A stretch of DNA of 64,000 bases from Agroathelia rolfsii. Lineage: Eukaryota > Basidiomycota > Agaricomycetes > Amylocorticiales > Amylocorticiaceae. Positions within the stretch are counted from its first letter, which is position 1. Every line of letters starts with the position of its first letter. Below the pieces are notes generated by a model. It was not told the origin of the DNA. It worked only from the letters and a program-made list of their open reading frames with translations, and ran no database searches. The position numbers and the translations under genes were made by a program. Positions 40,860 through 53,500 of this stretch are shown one piece after another. The stretch spans positions 3,906,001-3,970,000 of the forward strand of contig JABRWF010000004.1 in the NCBI GenBank assembly GCA_018343915.1, given 5' to 3'.

Positions 40860-41291
40860 ATGCGTTGTCTCTCAGTAGGATATATATTTGCTATGGTTTT
40901 TAGGTTTTGATGTCAAGCTCTGTGGCTTAGTCAGAGCCCGCATGTGTAGTTTACCGATCATTGTTATGTTTGTGATCTACTGCCTGAAGTGAATTTTCTG
41001 CATGAAAGGGTTTTGATATAGGATGACGAACACAATCACAGGCTGGTCCGCAACGTAGAGTGACAAGAATGAATTGTCGAACTTGCTAGTACTAGTGCTA
41101 CTGTCCGCAACAGGTTGCCCAGTGTCTTAGGCCTTAGGCTACGCTGACTAATAATAGTCGCTGACTGATCGGTTCCGGCAATCGTTCAAGTTCTCTCCGG
41201 GTCAGGTATCAGCTGCTCAGGCTCGAGTAATTAGTGGTGCTAGTGCTCCAACTCGAATAGCTTGAATACTTGATCAGCTTGATTTCTTATA
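40860..41291. other. Intergenic region
   Basis: 432 bp between the U2AF and amidase genes. No coding structure recognised. Confidence 0.55.
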
Positions 41292-43796
41292 ATGTGGCCA
41301 TTCACAACCACGCATCGCTGGTATGACATAGCAAACGCCAAGCGCGGTATACGTGAAGAACTCGTGAATGCAGAAGCTGCCTGGTTGTTGGCTTCAAGTG
41401 TTGAAGACGCCGATAGTAAAACACAAGAGGACCATAGCACTGTGTATTTGAAAGCGACCGGTAAGCACGAGATAGAACGGCGGGAGCTCGACTCAGAAAC
41501 TTGAATAATATGGTGACTTGACGATGGGCTATACCGACACTTAGCATCACAGATTGTCGCCAACATTAGCAAAGGAGAATGGACAGCATCTCGCGTACTT
41601 GATGCATATATAGCACGAGCCATTGCCGCCCAGAGGCTTACAAATTGCTTGACAGAAAGTAGGTGTTGAAAGACTCGGAGATTTGATATGATGCTGCCCA
41701 AAATGCTAAAAGATAAACGGTCTTGAATCATTATTAGTTTTGTTTGCCCAGGCGCGTAAAGAAGCAGCCTTGCTTGATGAGGAATTCGCGGCGACGGGTA
41801 AGCTGCGTGGCTTGTTACACGGGGTGCCCGTTAGTGTCAAGGTAAGAAAATGCTATGTGTTGTCTACGCCTATGAATCAAAGCTTGAAACTCGTACCAAC
41901 ATCTTCGTGATTAGGACCAATGTGCGTATGAATCATGAACATATCATGTGCCATCTCAAGCTTATACAACTTCGTTTCCATGCCACTATAGACAATGTCA
42001 CTGGCTATGACACCACTATTGGCTTCACCGCATGGGCAAACAAACCCGCAGCCATAGACGCACACCTCGTAGCCAAGTTCCGCGCCGAGGGTGCAATCAT
42101 CCTCGGCAAGACCAACGTGCCACAGACGATGCTGGCTTTCGAATGTGCGAACCCTCTTTGGGGCCGGACGCTGAACCCACACAACGCCGCGTACACGTGC
42201 GGCGGGTCCTCCGGCGGCGAGGGCGCGCTACTCGCTATGGATGGTGCCGTCATTGGTCTTGGGAGTGATGTCGGAGGCAGTTTGCGGATCCCTGCTGCGT
42301 ACTGTGGAATATATTCGCTCAAACCCACGGTCCGACGCATCTCTCAGATGGGCGTTGCATGTACGTATTTCCGTCCCTTAGTTATTAGGGCGGTTCTGGT
42401 ATCTATTCTTACTATTGTTCCAAAGCTCCTACAGGAGGATATGCCCCTATCAAATCGACACTGGGACCCATGGCTAGGTAAACAGAAACATCTGTTTTGT
42501 TTGATAAGTCTAAGGGCACTTAACTTCTTCCAGGTCTGTAGCAGACCTCGAACTTGCTGCTCGCGTATCCTTTGGACTGCAGGACACTGCACACCTACAA
42601 CCGCCTTTACCCTATCAGGACATCACGCTGCCTTCAAAGCTGAAATTCGGATACTACCTCTCCGGTAATCTAAAGTCTTCATGTATAGTGTTCATTTGTC
42701 TCATTAGTATCCCGCTAGATAATTTCGTAAAGCCCTCTCCCGCCAATCAACGGGCGGTTCTGGAGACTGTTGATGCATTGCGCAGGGCCGGACATGAATG
42801 TATAGAGTTCGAAGTGCCAAACGGTGAGTTATAGTATGAGCTTTTTTTAAAAAATGTAATATACTGAACCTTCAAACAGCTGGTGAGGCTCTGGAGCTGT
42901 TTACAGGAATTACCTCATCCGACGGCTATAAGAGATTGACCACTCATATTGGGAGTGATCCTCAGGCTGGTCTTTCTTATTTCGGATCTCCAAGCCCCCT
43001 CCTGATGTCCTAGTAATATTCTGCTACGCGTGTATAGGATAGGGGTTTATTCCTGGTCACCCTCGGCCCAAGCTTCTCTTGTCAGTATTGGTTTCCAGAT
43101 AAAATTTTCCCAAGAATATTTTTTGATTCGTTTCCCTGTGGCCAGCGTTCACTCGGAAGATCCTCACATGGATTGTCCATAATGTGTTGGGTGATCGCAT
43201 ATTCGCCACGATCTTCAAGGCATCGCGCGCTAAGACGGTCTACGAATACGGCGGGTTCCAAATCGAACGCGAGAAATTTAACAGGCGTTTCTATGAAGAG
43301 GTGTGGCAGAAGTATGGCTTCGATGGCCTCATTGCGCCAACGCAAGCTGTACCTTGTCTACCCCATGGGTTCGTGTTATAATTTTCATTAATCCGTCGCA
43401 TAATTTAACAACCGTTACAGTGGATGCACTACCCTATCGCCTCTCGCGGCCGCCACCATTTTATACAACGTCGTCGATTCACCTGTGGGTGTCGTCCCTG
43501 TAACTCATGTTGACACACTCACGGACCATATCACGGACGAGTGGGTGCACGGGCCTGGACACGGCTCTCAGATCTTGGAGACAAGGGTATATAAGGGCAA
43601 GTCGCCCGTGTACGACCCCAAGAAGATGCATGGGCTCCCTCTGGGCGTACAAATTGTGGGAAGGCGCTGGGAAGATGAGAAGGTCATTGCGATGATGCAT
43701 GTCGTTGATCAAGCTTTAGGAAATGGTACTGGCGCTGGTGGGCAAAGAAGCTTTGGCCCCTGTTCGTGGAAAGGTCAGGTACCGCTAAGTGCTTAG
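41292..43796 (+). CDS. Amidase-signature hydrolase (acetamidase-like)
   Basis: Serine hydrolase of the amidase-signature family, which cleaves small or fatty amides to acid and ammonia or amine. Joined exons give SQIVANISKGEWTASRVL, LHGVPVSVKDQYNVTGYDTT (catalytic Lys in SVKD), NPHNAAYTCGGSSGGEGAL (cis-Ser in GGSSGGE) and GSDVGGSLRIPAAYCG (nucleophile Ser). All three triad residues are present. Later blocks are GPMARSVADLELAARV, FVKPSPANQRAVLETVD, TRKILTWIVHNVLGD, YGFDGLIAPTQAVPCLPHG, SPVGVVPVTHVD, and HGLPLGVQIVGRRWEDEKV. The tail ends at 43796. About 560 residues, normal for fungal acetamidases. The exon joining DPQ to DRGLFLVTLG needs a GC-AG intron (42966-43037), since no GT donor keeps the frame. 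Probably cytosolic, as no signal peptide is seen. Confidence 0.87.
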
Positions 43797-44248
43797 AATT
43801 TGGACTTGGATGATCTGTCCATAAAGCTACTTCTATCCAAAGTAAGAATAGACTTTGAAAAGGTGCAAGCAGTATGTAATCGTACAATTTATCTGTTAAA
43901 ATAAGGCAGAGGTAAAGCGTGCTACGCAGCCTGTGAGCAGACATAGAAGGTAAATGGTCCAGAGTAGTACTAGTTGTAGTAATATAGATGTACGCAAAGA
44001 GAGACGGTTAAAGGAGTGTAGTAGCGTAGCAAAGGAATGGCAATGAAAAGAATTGATAGTCCTGTAGAAAAAAAATTGTCCGGGATTCAAGAATAAATGG
44101 TACAAAGCAAGAAAAAGAAAAGGTTTGGAATAAAGAGGGAGAGAAAAAAAGTAAAATGAGATGAGACCAAAGGAGTGGACGAGGCTTCAAAGCACTCAGT
44201 ATCTGACACGATGAGATAAAGTACAGCCCATTCACTTGACGACCGGAC
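43797..44248. other. Intergenic region between convergent genes
   Basis: 452 bp of purine-rich sequence on the plus strand (pyrimidine-rich on the minus strand). It holds the 3' UTRs of the amidase and of the DUF4436-like gene. No gene. Confidence 0.55.
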
Positions 44249-46002
44249 TTAGTCTACGTCTCCACTTGGGGACGAACGATGTGAGTAAGCAGGAGGGGGG
44301 AACATGAACTTGCGGTTCAGTGTTGCTCTTACGAGTCGGCTCGTTTCTTGTCCAGATCCTGAGTCATCAGATTCGAGGCTCTGACGTCGTTCAGCCAGTA
44401 TTAGTGGTTTTAGACCGGGACGTGTGAATGATGGTGTGGTGGGCGTCGCGCTGGTGAGAACTGACCAAAAAGGCGGATCGAGCTCTCGATTCTGTTGACC
44501 TTCCATGACCTTCAAATCGAGCCTTTTGGGGCGATGCATCTTCGATGGCGTGCTCTTCTCCTCCTTGAACTGAAACGAGTCGTCCGATTCCCGAATTGTC
44601 GGGAGTGTGTAATGGAGCTCAGGATCAGTGCTGATGCGCAGAGTGGATTCACTGCTCAGCTCACGAGCCCCATGCACGACGAGCAGACTTATCACGGTTA
44701 AGCCGGAGATGATCACTTGCGGGAAGTACCCAATGCAATCTAGACACAGCCATCAATTGATTAGCTTCGGCGAAAAGTAATACCTTATCAGGAATATCAT
44801 CGTACCGATCAGAACACCTGCGTGAAATGCATCAGAATGGACGGCTTCCTTGAGAAAATGAGCATAATGATAAATTGCGACTCACCATCAAATCCTGGAG
44901 CGTCGACCATGCTATTGCGTATCTGAGGCAATGTGATGACAACGGCGAAGCCTGCAAATATGTGCATTCGCATGGATTTGTTATCAGATCTTCTGAGCGC
45001 CAGCCAGAAGTTGCCAAGACATATGTGGGTCAACATCCAGCCCACACTGAAGAGGAAGAGCGTAAAACTCCGAACCGACGACGGCCGTTTGACGCTGATA
45101 TTTACATATCGCACAGGCATTTCCGTCTTTCCGTCCACAGAAAATGCGTAGCTAGCTTTATCGGTCGTAGCTACCTGAAAACTCGAAGTCTCGTATATTG
45201 TGGCCAACTTGGTAATGATGAGGGACGAGTTGGACGAGGATATGCCGATGGAGGACGTCAGTTCATAATTGTCGAAAGGATACAAGCGAGCATTATGAAC
45301 ATCCAAGACGTAGTCTTGGTCAAATTGAACGAGGTTCTGGATGCTGGAGAGCAATGTCAGAATTTGGTTTCCAATCCTCACGAAACGAAACAACACTTAC
45401 TTGTCCCGTTGACCTGTAGCAGAATCAAAAGGAATTAGGGAGGGGACGTAGGAAAACGATGCATTCTCGTCGCTATGCACATGTATGGCATTAAATATAA
45501 AATATTTGAGTATCGGGAAGAGTACCTACCCATCTACAAATATGTTTATTGGTATAGCAGGCAAGCCACACGAACTACCGTGTACGCCTGCAGAGCCCGG
45601 CAGAATCAAGGTCTCGCCACAGGCAATAACGGACCAGCGGACTGTAATAGCAGGCTCGTCGACGTCAACATCGACATTTTCACCAAAGAGAACAATCTAG
45701 GCCGGTGGCATGTAAGTCGTGAGTACATGCGATAATAAATGAAGCAGACGTACTCCGGGTTCCGATTCTGTTACAGCATCAAGCATGTTCTGGACATAGG
45801 GCTCACTTTCATCCGCCCCAAAGAAAGCAGAGCAAATAGTGAGGATGAAAATACAGGAGGCCAAAATTGCCAGAGTTGCAATTGTAGTGCTGCCCAGGTC
45901 AACAACACCTAACCTAGATGGCGAAATACGTGCATATCGTGGGATTTCCGTGTCATTTCTGCGATGTGAGGGTGAACGAGAGTAAGATAAATGTGAAAAC
46001 AT
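44249..46002 (-). CDS. Membrane protein, DUF4436-like
   Basis: Exon 1 encodes a basic N-terminus and a first transmembrane segment (STTIATLAILASCIFILTIC). The luminal/extracellular part includes IVLFGENVDVDVDEPAITV, VLDVHNARLYPFDNYELTS, a YPFD-x-Y signature, and NISVKRPSSVRSFTLFL, where a second membrane segment begins (FTLFLFSVGWMLTHICLG). Two further hydrophobic stretches follow (HIFAGFAVVITLPQIRN, IGYFPQVIISGLTVISLLVV). The cytoplasmic tail of about 140 residues is rich in Ser and Pro (PPFWSVLTSATPTTPSFTRPG). The arrangement of an N-terminal helix, a soluble domain with YPFD and a C-terminal membrane bundle resembles DUF4436 proteins. The function is unknown. The start at 46002 gives a typical cytosolic leader. 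Confidence 0.65.
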
Positions 46003-46995
46003 GGTGGTTGGGTATCACTGCAGAGGAACAGTGAAGGGTGCCGTGAGACTTGGTCTGCAGACTCATTCAGGCTGTACGGTCTTCATATAAGTCATGGTTC
46101 TAGACTGGATTCAGGAGCGAATTTCATCCTGTGAATGGCGAATTGACACATGAACAGCGTTAGACTGAATGGGCCACTGCGGAGGCTTTTGGGAAGCCTT
46201 CAGAGTCTTCAAATCGCTAAGCAATTAAGCTAGTTGCTGTTCGACATGTTGCAAGTCCGATGTTTGCTACCTTAGGCCGAGGAGGACTCGACAATTGGAG
46301 CTATTCGGGACTGAACACGAGAGAAAATACCCGTGGGGCTGATCGATAAGCGGAGTGGTTCGGGCCAGGGCCATTGTCATGGTCGAGCAGCTTGTTTAGG
46401 TTGTAGATGAAGGCAGTGCACGGAAAATGAACTCAAAGGCAACCCTGCACTTCCACAAAGAGAAAAAGAGAGCTGCTTCAGCACACTACGTTTGCTGCCA
46501 ATGGTAGTATATTGTGCCAAGTCCTCGCTCAAAGGCACATATAGTTGATGGGGAACGTTCCTGAAGTGTACGTGTACCTGCGGCCCTTATACGCAGCCCG
46601 AAGAATAGGGAAAGCGATATGTGTGTGTAGACTCATTAAGGAAGCGGTATGATTTAGAAACATCGCAAGTGGGATTGCAAGCATCACTTCTCGGTTTTAG
46701 AGGGGAGCTGGTGAGAAGCATCACATAAGGCTCTTTGCGAGGTTGCATGGGCGCCCATGGCTCTGCCAGCGATAAAGTCAACAACTTGAAGTCAGCGCAT
46801 CAAACTTACTCGTAAGGCAGGTTCTTTCCATTTTAGCATTGTCTGATAACAGCCGAATGATGTCCTTAAATTATATAATCATCTAACACCGCTGTGCCAC
46901 CGTCACTAGCCACAGCAGTGGCATCCACTGCTGGTGGCAGTCCTTCTGATTAACGAGCTCGGATTCCGTCATCTGTAAAAACAACAGCTTCAAGC
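46003..46995. other. Intergenic region between divergent genes
   Basis: About 1 kb between the membrane protein and the glycosyltransferase-like gene. Frames are short and no splice-consistent coding chain was found. Confidence 0.5.
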
Positions 46996-49796
46996 ATGGC
47001 TCGTAGACTGCTACGCAAAATACTTGCTGCCGGGGCATTTTGGGGAATTATTGTGTTTTCTCTTCGCTGCCTGCATTTTTTTGGCAGGGATAAAATCGAG
47101 CCAGGGCGCCCAGGCCAGGCGTCGGTTCCGAATCTTTCCAAATCGCCACAGCCGCCCAGTATTCCTCTGGAGCCCGTGCAACGTCGGATACAATCATTAC
47201 GAGAAACCCCACCGGTGTCCAACATAGCTAGTACTCTTTTAGACGGCATGCTAGCCGGAATTTCTGCTATACAGCCCGAGTCCTTGACTGCAATTATGCC
47301 CCTCTCAGCAGCGTCTCTGGTTCACCTTAATGAAACCCTTTCGCCTCTTCTCTTCAAGACATCTTGTCTCCAACAGCTTATCCTGGTTTGTCCGGAAGAT
47401 ATCCTTCAACAAGCTCGAAAAGCTACGCGTCAAATTATATATTCAATTAGCTTGGAGGCCTCTTATCCGGAATTACTGGTTCGCCCGTATCGCCCCCAGG
47501 CCCACCATGAAACCACTCCGACGCTATACGTTATCTCGGAAATTCTGACCGACTGGATACTTGTTCTCGACGAAAATGGTCTCAACGCAGTAAATTCACA
47601 GGCACGACAATCACTCTTGAATCCTTCAAGTTTCCGATTACCCGTAGGCCCGAAATGTGATGACTATTGCCACTTTGTGGCCGATGAGCTCCATCTATCT
47701 TCCTTCAGCTTGCGCACTCAAGGATCATATTACACTCCTGTAAAGGCTCTGGTTCCGCCCTTTGTGATATCAACTGCACTTCTGAAAGACCAAGTTGACT
47801 CATTGAATGGCAAAGTCAACTCCTGGCAACATCTGGGGCTTTTTGTGGCTTCTCGCGAACGGAATGGCATGGGTGGTCTACTCATGAGCTCTACGGAAGA
47901 CGACATGCTCCATCAAATACAAACTACGGGGCCTTTCATATCCGAGTCGACGGCGGGCAAAGATGAGACATCACAATCTAAACTCAACAATGTCGACACC
48001 GCCGCCCACAAACATCACTTTTCATCCTTAGGAAAGACCGAAAAAAATACGCGTTCTGGACTTGTTGCCATCATTCTCCCATCATACAATGACTTGTCCG
48101 CGTTCTCGCGCGCTGCATGTGAATTGAAGAAGAATAATGATTTATTTCTCCGTATCTTACTGTATTCTCATGTGACTCCTCTTGCTTCGGAACATAAACA
48201 GTCGAAGCACAGACACGGAACTTGTTTGCTGGATTATGATTATATTGCTCCTGAAGACGATAAAAACGTGGCTCAATCGGGTTCTTTATCAATACTCGTG
48301 CAGCAATGGCTCGAAACTCTGGAGATACTTCCCGGTGTAATCATTACTATTGATGCAATTGAAATAAGTCATGTGACTACATCGCCACTGATCATTTTGC
48401 CGTCCGAGGACCTCATTTTCTGTGAATGGGTAGGATCTTTGTCCCTTTTAGAATTATTCAGTAAGTTTCCCTATATTTCTTGTATCTTCTCCATTTCTTT
48501 TCTTCTCCTTCCGACTTCGTCTTTTAATCATAAACCATAGATTGGCATTCCCCACGCTTTACAGTCAGCATCATTACGAAAGACCGCCCGCAGTCGCTCA
48601 ACAGGTTACTGAGTTCGATTACTTCCGCGAAATACTATGGAGACCGTATTCCTGTCCGTTTAAATATGGAGCAGTCATCGGACGAGGACACGCAGGCCCT
48701 TGTCCGAAGCTTTCAATGGTCGCATGGAGAGGTCTTCGTTCACCGCCGCGTCATCCATGCGGGACTGCTGCCCGCCGTGGTGGAGTCATGGTATCCTCAT
48801 ACTGATGATGAGTATGGGATTTTGCTTGAAGATGACGTCGAAGTATCGCCGATGTTTTATGCATGGGCAAAAATGGCAGTGTTACGATACAGGAAAGCCT
48901 TGTTTTTTTTTTTTTTTTTGTTTTTTTTTTTTGCCAGTTTCCCTGATCCTGACTCCCGTAATTTCTTAGATACGGCTCTTTTGAGAACTGCTCGCCTCGC
49001 TTGTTTGGGGTCAGTCTTTACCAACAAAAAGCTCTCGAGCTCAGACAGGAAGGGAGAATAGTGTTCGACGCGAAGGCGGTTTTGCATAAAGAGGGACTTT
49101 ACCATGTCACAACACCGTACTTGTCTTCTATCCCTTGCAGCTGGGGTGCTGTCTACTTTCCCGAGCATTGGAGAGAATTTCACGACTATCTCGCCATCAG
49201 GCTCTCTGAATATGCTTTTAGCTTGGAGGAAGATATCGTACCAAATGTACGGTCAAACAAATGGTCGAAGTCGTGGAAAAAGTTCTTCATAGAGCTGGCC
49301 TATCTTCGAGGTGCGCGAGTCATGATTAGACCTTTCAGCTCTGGGCGCAGACTGACACCCGATCGTGAATGTAGGATACGTGATGGTATATCCTAATTAC
49401 CCTCATCATGTTTCGCTCACAACAAATCACCTCGAAGTCGGCGCGCATGTAAAAGAGATGCCTCTGGACATATACCAGCAAAGAAAGGCCATGTTCTCCG
49501 TCCCGTTGATGCAGCTTCCGGTAGCTACAGATCCGCCATCATCGACATCATCATCGACATCATTATCAGCGGCAATATCATCGGTCGGAATACTCGAACT
49601 TCCTGATCGGACATTGCCCCAATGGAGAGAGATGCCAGTACTCGATTTCGGGGGCGGTGTGTCATCGTTGGATGATCTAATGGAAGCCGGGCTCGCGAGA
49701 CGCGCGCTGTTGTCGGGCTGTGCGGGTGTGGAGAGCTGGCAGTTAGAGGGCACCTTCGATATTCTTGACCTCTTATGCATTCAGCGGGCCACGTAG
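46996..49796 (+). CDS. Glycosyltransferase-like type II membrane protein
   Basis: The N-terminal signal anchor (ILAAGAFWGIIVFSLRCLHFF, after basic ARRLLRK) implies a Golgi type II protein. A long first exon of about 490 residues is followed by the catalytic-looking region: WHSPRFTVSIITKDRPQSLN, RLLSSITSAKYYGDRIPVRL and YGILLEDDVEVSPMFYAWAK. This has the TKDRP and EDD motifs of GT2-like enzymes, where the acidic pair binds a metal-nucleotide sugar. It continues RLFGVSLYQQKALELRQEG, CSWGAVYFPEHWREFHDYL and PNVRSNKWSKSWKKFFIEL. One intron (donor about 48901) is dominated by two long T runs. The C-terminus has a Ser-rich stretch and ends at 49796. Family assignment is inferred from these motifs; the donor and acceptor sugars are unknown. 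Confidence 0.75.
48900..48933 (+). repeat. Two long T homopolymers inside an intron
   Basis: Runs of about 16 and 14 T separated by a single G, within the intron that follows LRYRKA in the glycosyltransferase gene. They are unusually long for this window, and assembly length errors are possible. Confidence 0.8.
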
Positions 49797-50536
49797 ACGT
49801 TTTTTTTTTTGTGTGTTCGCTTTGAAGTTTTTTTTTTTTACGTTGTAGGCGATAGGGGTTTTTCCGAGAATTCCGTTTCTCCTGCTCTATAAATGACTTT
49901 TATTATCGTCATTACATCACGCACTCATAGCTCCATTAACAAGATCAAAAGCTAATACGTGTATGTTGTCTAAGACAGCATTTTTTCTTCTCTTATGTAG
50001 GTACGGTGTTCTAGGGTGCTTCAAAGCGTTGAGATTGGCGTTGGCATGTGTCCAATTTCTTTGCTCGCCATCATGGCAACCTCTTTCTCGGGCGATTGTC
50101 TTGGCAGCAGAGCATCTGGCGCCCTATCTATTGATTTCTCACCCTAATTAATGAACTGGGTTCTATTTGTACGTACAAAGCTGGTTACTACTATAGCCAG
50201 CTGCCTGTGACACGCCATCGCCAATTGCGGCACCACGCAGAGTGCCAGGTTAGTTAAAGGGCAGTAGCAGCAGTGTACCTGGTGGAGCCCTAATACTAGT
50301 ATTATATACCAGTAAACATGATAACTGGACCAAGATAAACTGCAAGTGATAATGGTCACCGGGATGGGTCATGCATCGAAGCAGGAGGCAGCTGCTGTTG
50401 GCGCTGGGCCAGCCACTGATGTCTTACATAAGCACGCCTTCTGATCCTGGGCGACGACTGCTCAGGATATCACACACCCGCCGTCGAGTTCGCCCTCTCG
50501 CTCGCTGTTGCAAATATCTAACACTCTGGCAATCCA
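49797..50536. other. Intergenic region
   Basis: 740 bp between the glycosyltransferase-like gene and the LIM-RhoGAP gene. Two T-runs near 49800-49840 belong to the 3' UTR. The 62-codon frame at 49963 has no supporting features. Confidence 0.5.
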
Positions 50537-53500
50537 ATGAGCATCCTGGGCGAGCAGGACACTCGTCAACTAGTAGCGGATCCTCGCCCAATTCCGCCTG
50601 TGATTAACATGTCCGCCTTGGCACCCACGTCGTCTTCTTCGTCACTCTCCTCCTCTCCTGCCTCTGCGCCGCCCGGCCCTCCAACATCTCAGCTACCAGA
50701 GCGCTCACATCTGCCCACACGATCATCGACGATGGGAGACACACCAGACGGCATGTCGCCCATACAGCCCTATGGGGCACAGCAGTCGCATAGCGAGGAC
50801 CTGAACCATGTCTCAACACCTTCGCCTCCGTTTCTGGGTACCAGTCGCCCAAGTTCTCCAGGAATGAGTAGATCATCCTCAGGACACTCTGACGATCAGC
50901 TGAGCAAGCGCATGAGCACAAACTCTCTGTCTTCAGTGTCCTCTACTGGGAACAACAAACCGCCGTTAACCCCATCTACCTCTAGTCACATATCCTCCTC
51001 GTAAGTTTCGCTCTGTTTACTCTGTCATAACTTCGGACTCGAATCTCAGCATGGTTCAAGGACCTGTGCTGCATGTGGAAAACCTATGCAGGGTGCTTTC
51101 GTGAGGGCTCTTGGTACTGTGTATCATCTAAACTGTTTCAAGTGCCAGGTGTGTCATTAGCGACGACGCTTTCATTTTATTGGCTATAGCTCTCTTTCTT
51201 AGGACTGTGGCGATGTCGTTGCCTCAAAATTCTTCCCTATCGACGGCCAGGATGGCAAGCAATATCCCTTGTGTGAACGCGATTACTTCAGGCGATTGAA
51301 CCTGATTTGCGCCAAATGCGGGATGGCTTTGCGGGGAAGCTACATAACAGCTTGCAGTATGCTTCTATCTGAACCAGATCTTCAAGAACTCTTCTCATCT
51401 ATTGACAGATAACAAATATCACGTGGAGCATTTCACTTGCTCGATATGCCCCACTCTTTTTGGTCCTCAAGACTCCTATTATGAGCATGAGGGCAATGTC
51501 TACTGCCATTTCCACTATTCAACGCGGTTTGCCACTAAATGTGCGGGCTGTAACAGCGCCATCCTGAAGCAATTCGTTGAGATCAATCGGAACCAACGCG
51601 ATGAATGTTGGCACCCAGAGTGCTACATGATCAATAAATTCTGGAACGTCAAAGTTGCTCGTGCAATCGGAACGACGCCGCCGCAAAATGAAGGGGATCC
51701 TCCGCCTGAGCCTCCTTATGCTGAGGAGGAAAGACGTGAGACACACGTCTCTCTGAAAGAGAAGCAGTTCAAGATGGAACAACTTGTCTACCGAGTTTGG
51801 ACGTGCGCTGCATTCCCCATAAGCATCTTGCTATTTTATGTACTAATGATACTTTCAGTGTACTTTCTGCGTTTGAAGAATCGAGTGCTGCCTGTATATC
51901 TGACATGCTTCGACAAGTCAGCAATGGACAGTATCTCGATGCAATCAGGATGGCGGAGAAGTTCATTCTTCATGTCGAAGTCTTATTTGCCGCTATCGAC
52001 GATCTTGAATTCCAGTTCAACCGGTTGGGCCTCAGAGGTAGGCATCAAATTTCCGTCTTACTAATTCCTATCAGAATAAACTTTAGATAATAATAAATTA
52101 TATTTAGGGATGTCGCACGTCCGTGAGGCGCGCATGCTTTGTCGCAAAACCGTCGACCTTTTCGAACTTCTGTCGCATACTCAAGAGACGGGCCAGCGCA
52201 GGATGGGTATGACTCAAGAATTGCTTTCTTTAGTTACCGGCCTTGCGCACTATCTCAAGATCCTGATCCGTATCGCCCTGACTGGTGCCCTAAAGCTGGA
52301 AAGAGATCAAAGCGTCCGAGATGTCATGGGCTCGTTCCTCGATAAACTTCATTTGCTCGCCGTTCAGGGAGGCAATCCTACCGCACGCAGAATGCTGAAG
52401 GGTAACTCTTACTCTGACGGGAACCACGGGACACAGGGCGTAACTTACGGCTTCAGAAGCCTTGCTCCTGAGAGTGCAGGCGAAAGCCCTTTTGGTAACA
52501 ATCCTAACAAAAGTCTGGCGCCGCCGACCGATCTATGTGTAACCTGCAAGGCTTCAGTCGAAGAGGACTGCGTACGCTTGGGGACATATTTGCGCTGGCA
52601 CTCCCACTGTATCAAGTGCAGAGTTTGTGGACGGGATGCTGTACCAGTCATACCTCCATCCGCCCCAACGTCGACTACTGGCTCCGGCAATGCTCAACTT
52701 ACGACAACTGCCGACGCCAATGGAAACTCTGCTGCCATCACCAAGCCCACGAGTGTACGACGACCACCAGCGAATGCCGCCTTGTTCCTGTATCTTCCTG
52801 AAGATTTGACAAGCGACAGGACACCCATCGATGCTCCCAGCACTATTCTGTGCATTGATCATCAACACCAAGGATGCAGAGGCGGATTCCAGCCCGTAAC
52901 TCGCCTAGAGCAATATGCATATTTGCTCAACGTGGCACTGCGTAAGCTGCATGTATTACTGAAAAAGCAGGGTGTCGTCCCTCTTTCTCCTGGTGAGTGC
53001 CATATTTACATAGCCTAAAACGAGAAACTCATCCAATTTACAGCACCCAGTGCTTCTTCAAGTTCTACCTCCTTAGTGGAACATGATCCTTACAGGAATT
53101 CCGGAGACATCATGCGCATGAAATCAGTCCATCTCGATCGCAAACTGTCCGCTACGGCTCGTCTACCCAAGCGTTCGACTGTGATTGAAAGCCCAGCTGG
53201 TAAAAGTGTACAGCCAGCCCAGACAGCTCAGCAGAAGCAAGGGCATGACATCCAAGGAATAGTCCCACAGCAACGAAACGCTGGTCCACCACCCAACCAA
53301 CACTCTCCTCAGTCTGGACAATATATCCCCACCCGCTCACCTCCACAACCGCCCAGTGTTTCGTCCTCGTCCACTGTCGTCCGATCAACGAATGTGAAGT
53401 CCCCCGGGACGCTGGACATGAGCACAAGTCCGGGGCAGATGCTGCGACCAGCTTTCGCACGCAACAACACGGGTGTCATGATCGTGGATGACTCTGTTCC

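Noticed and set aside
49963..50151. 62-codon plus-strand frame with a hydrophobic start
   Set aside because: No splice partners or recognisable motif; located in the intergenic space downstream of a T-rich 3' region. Likely chance.
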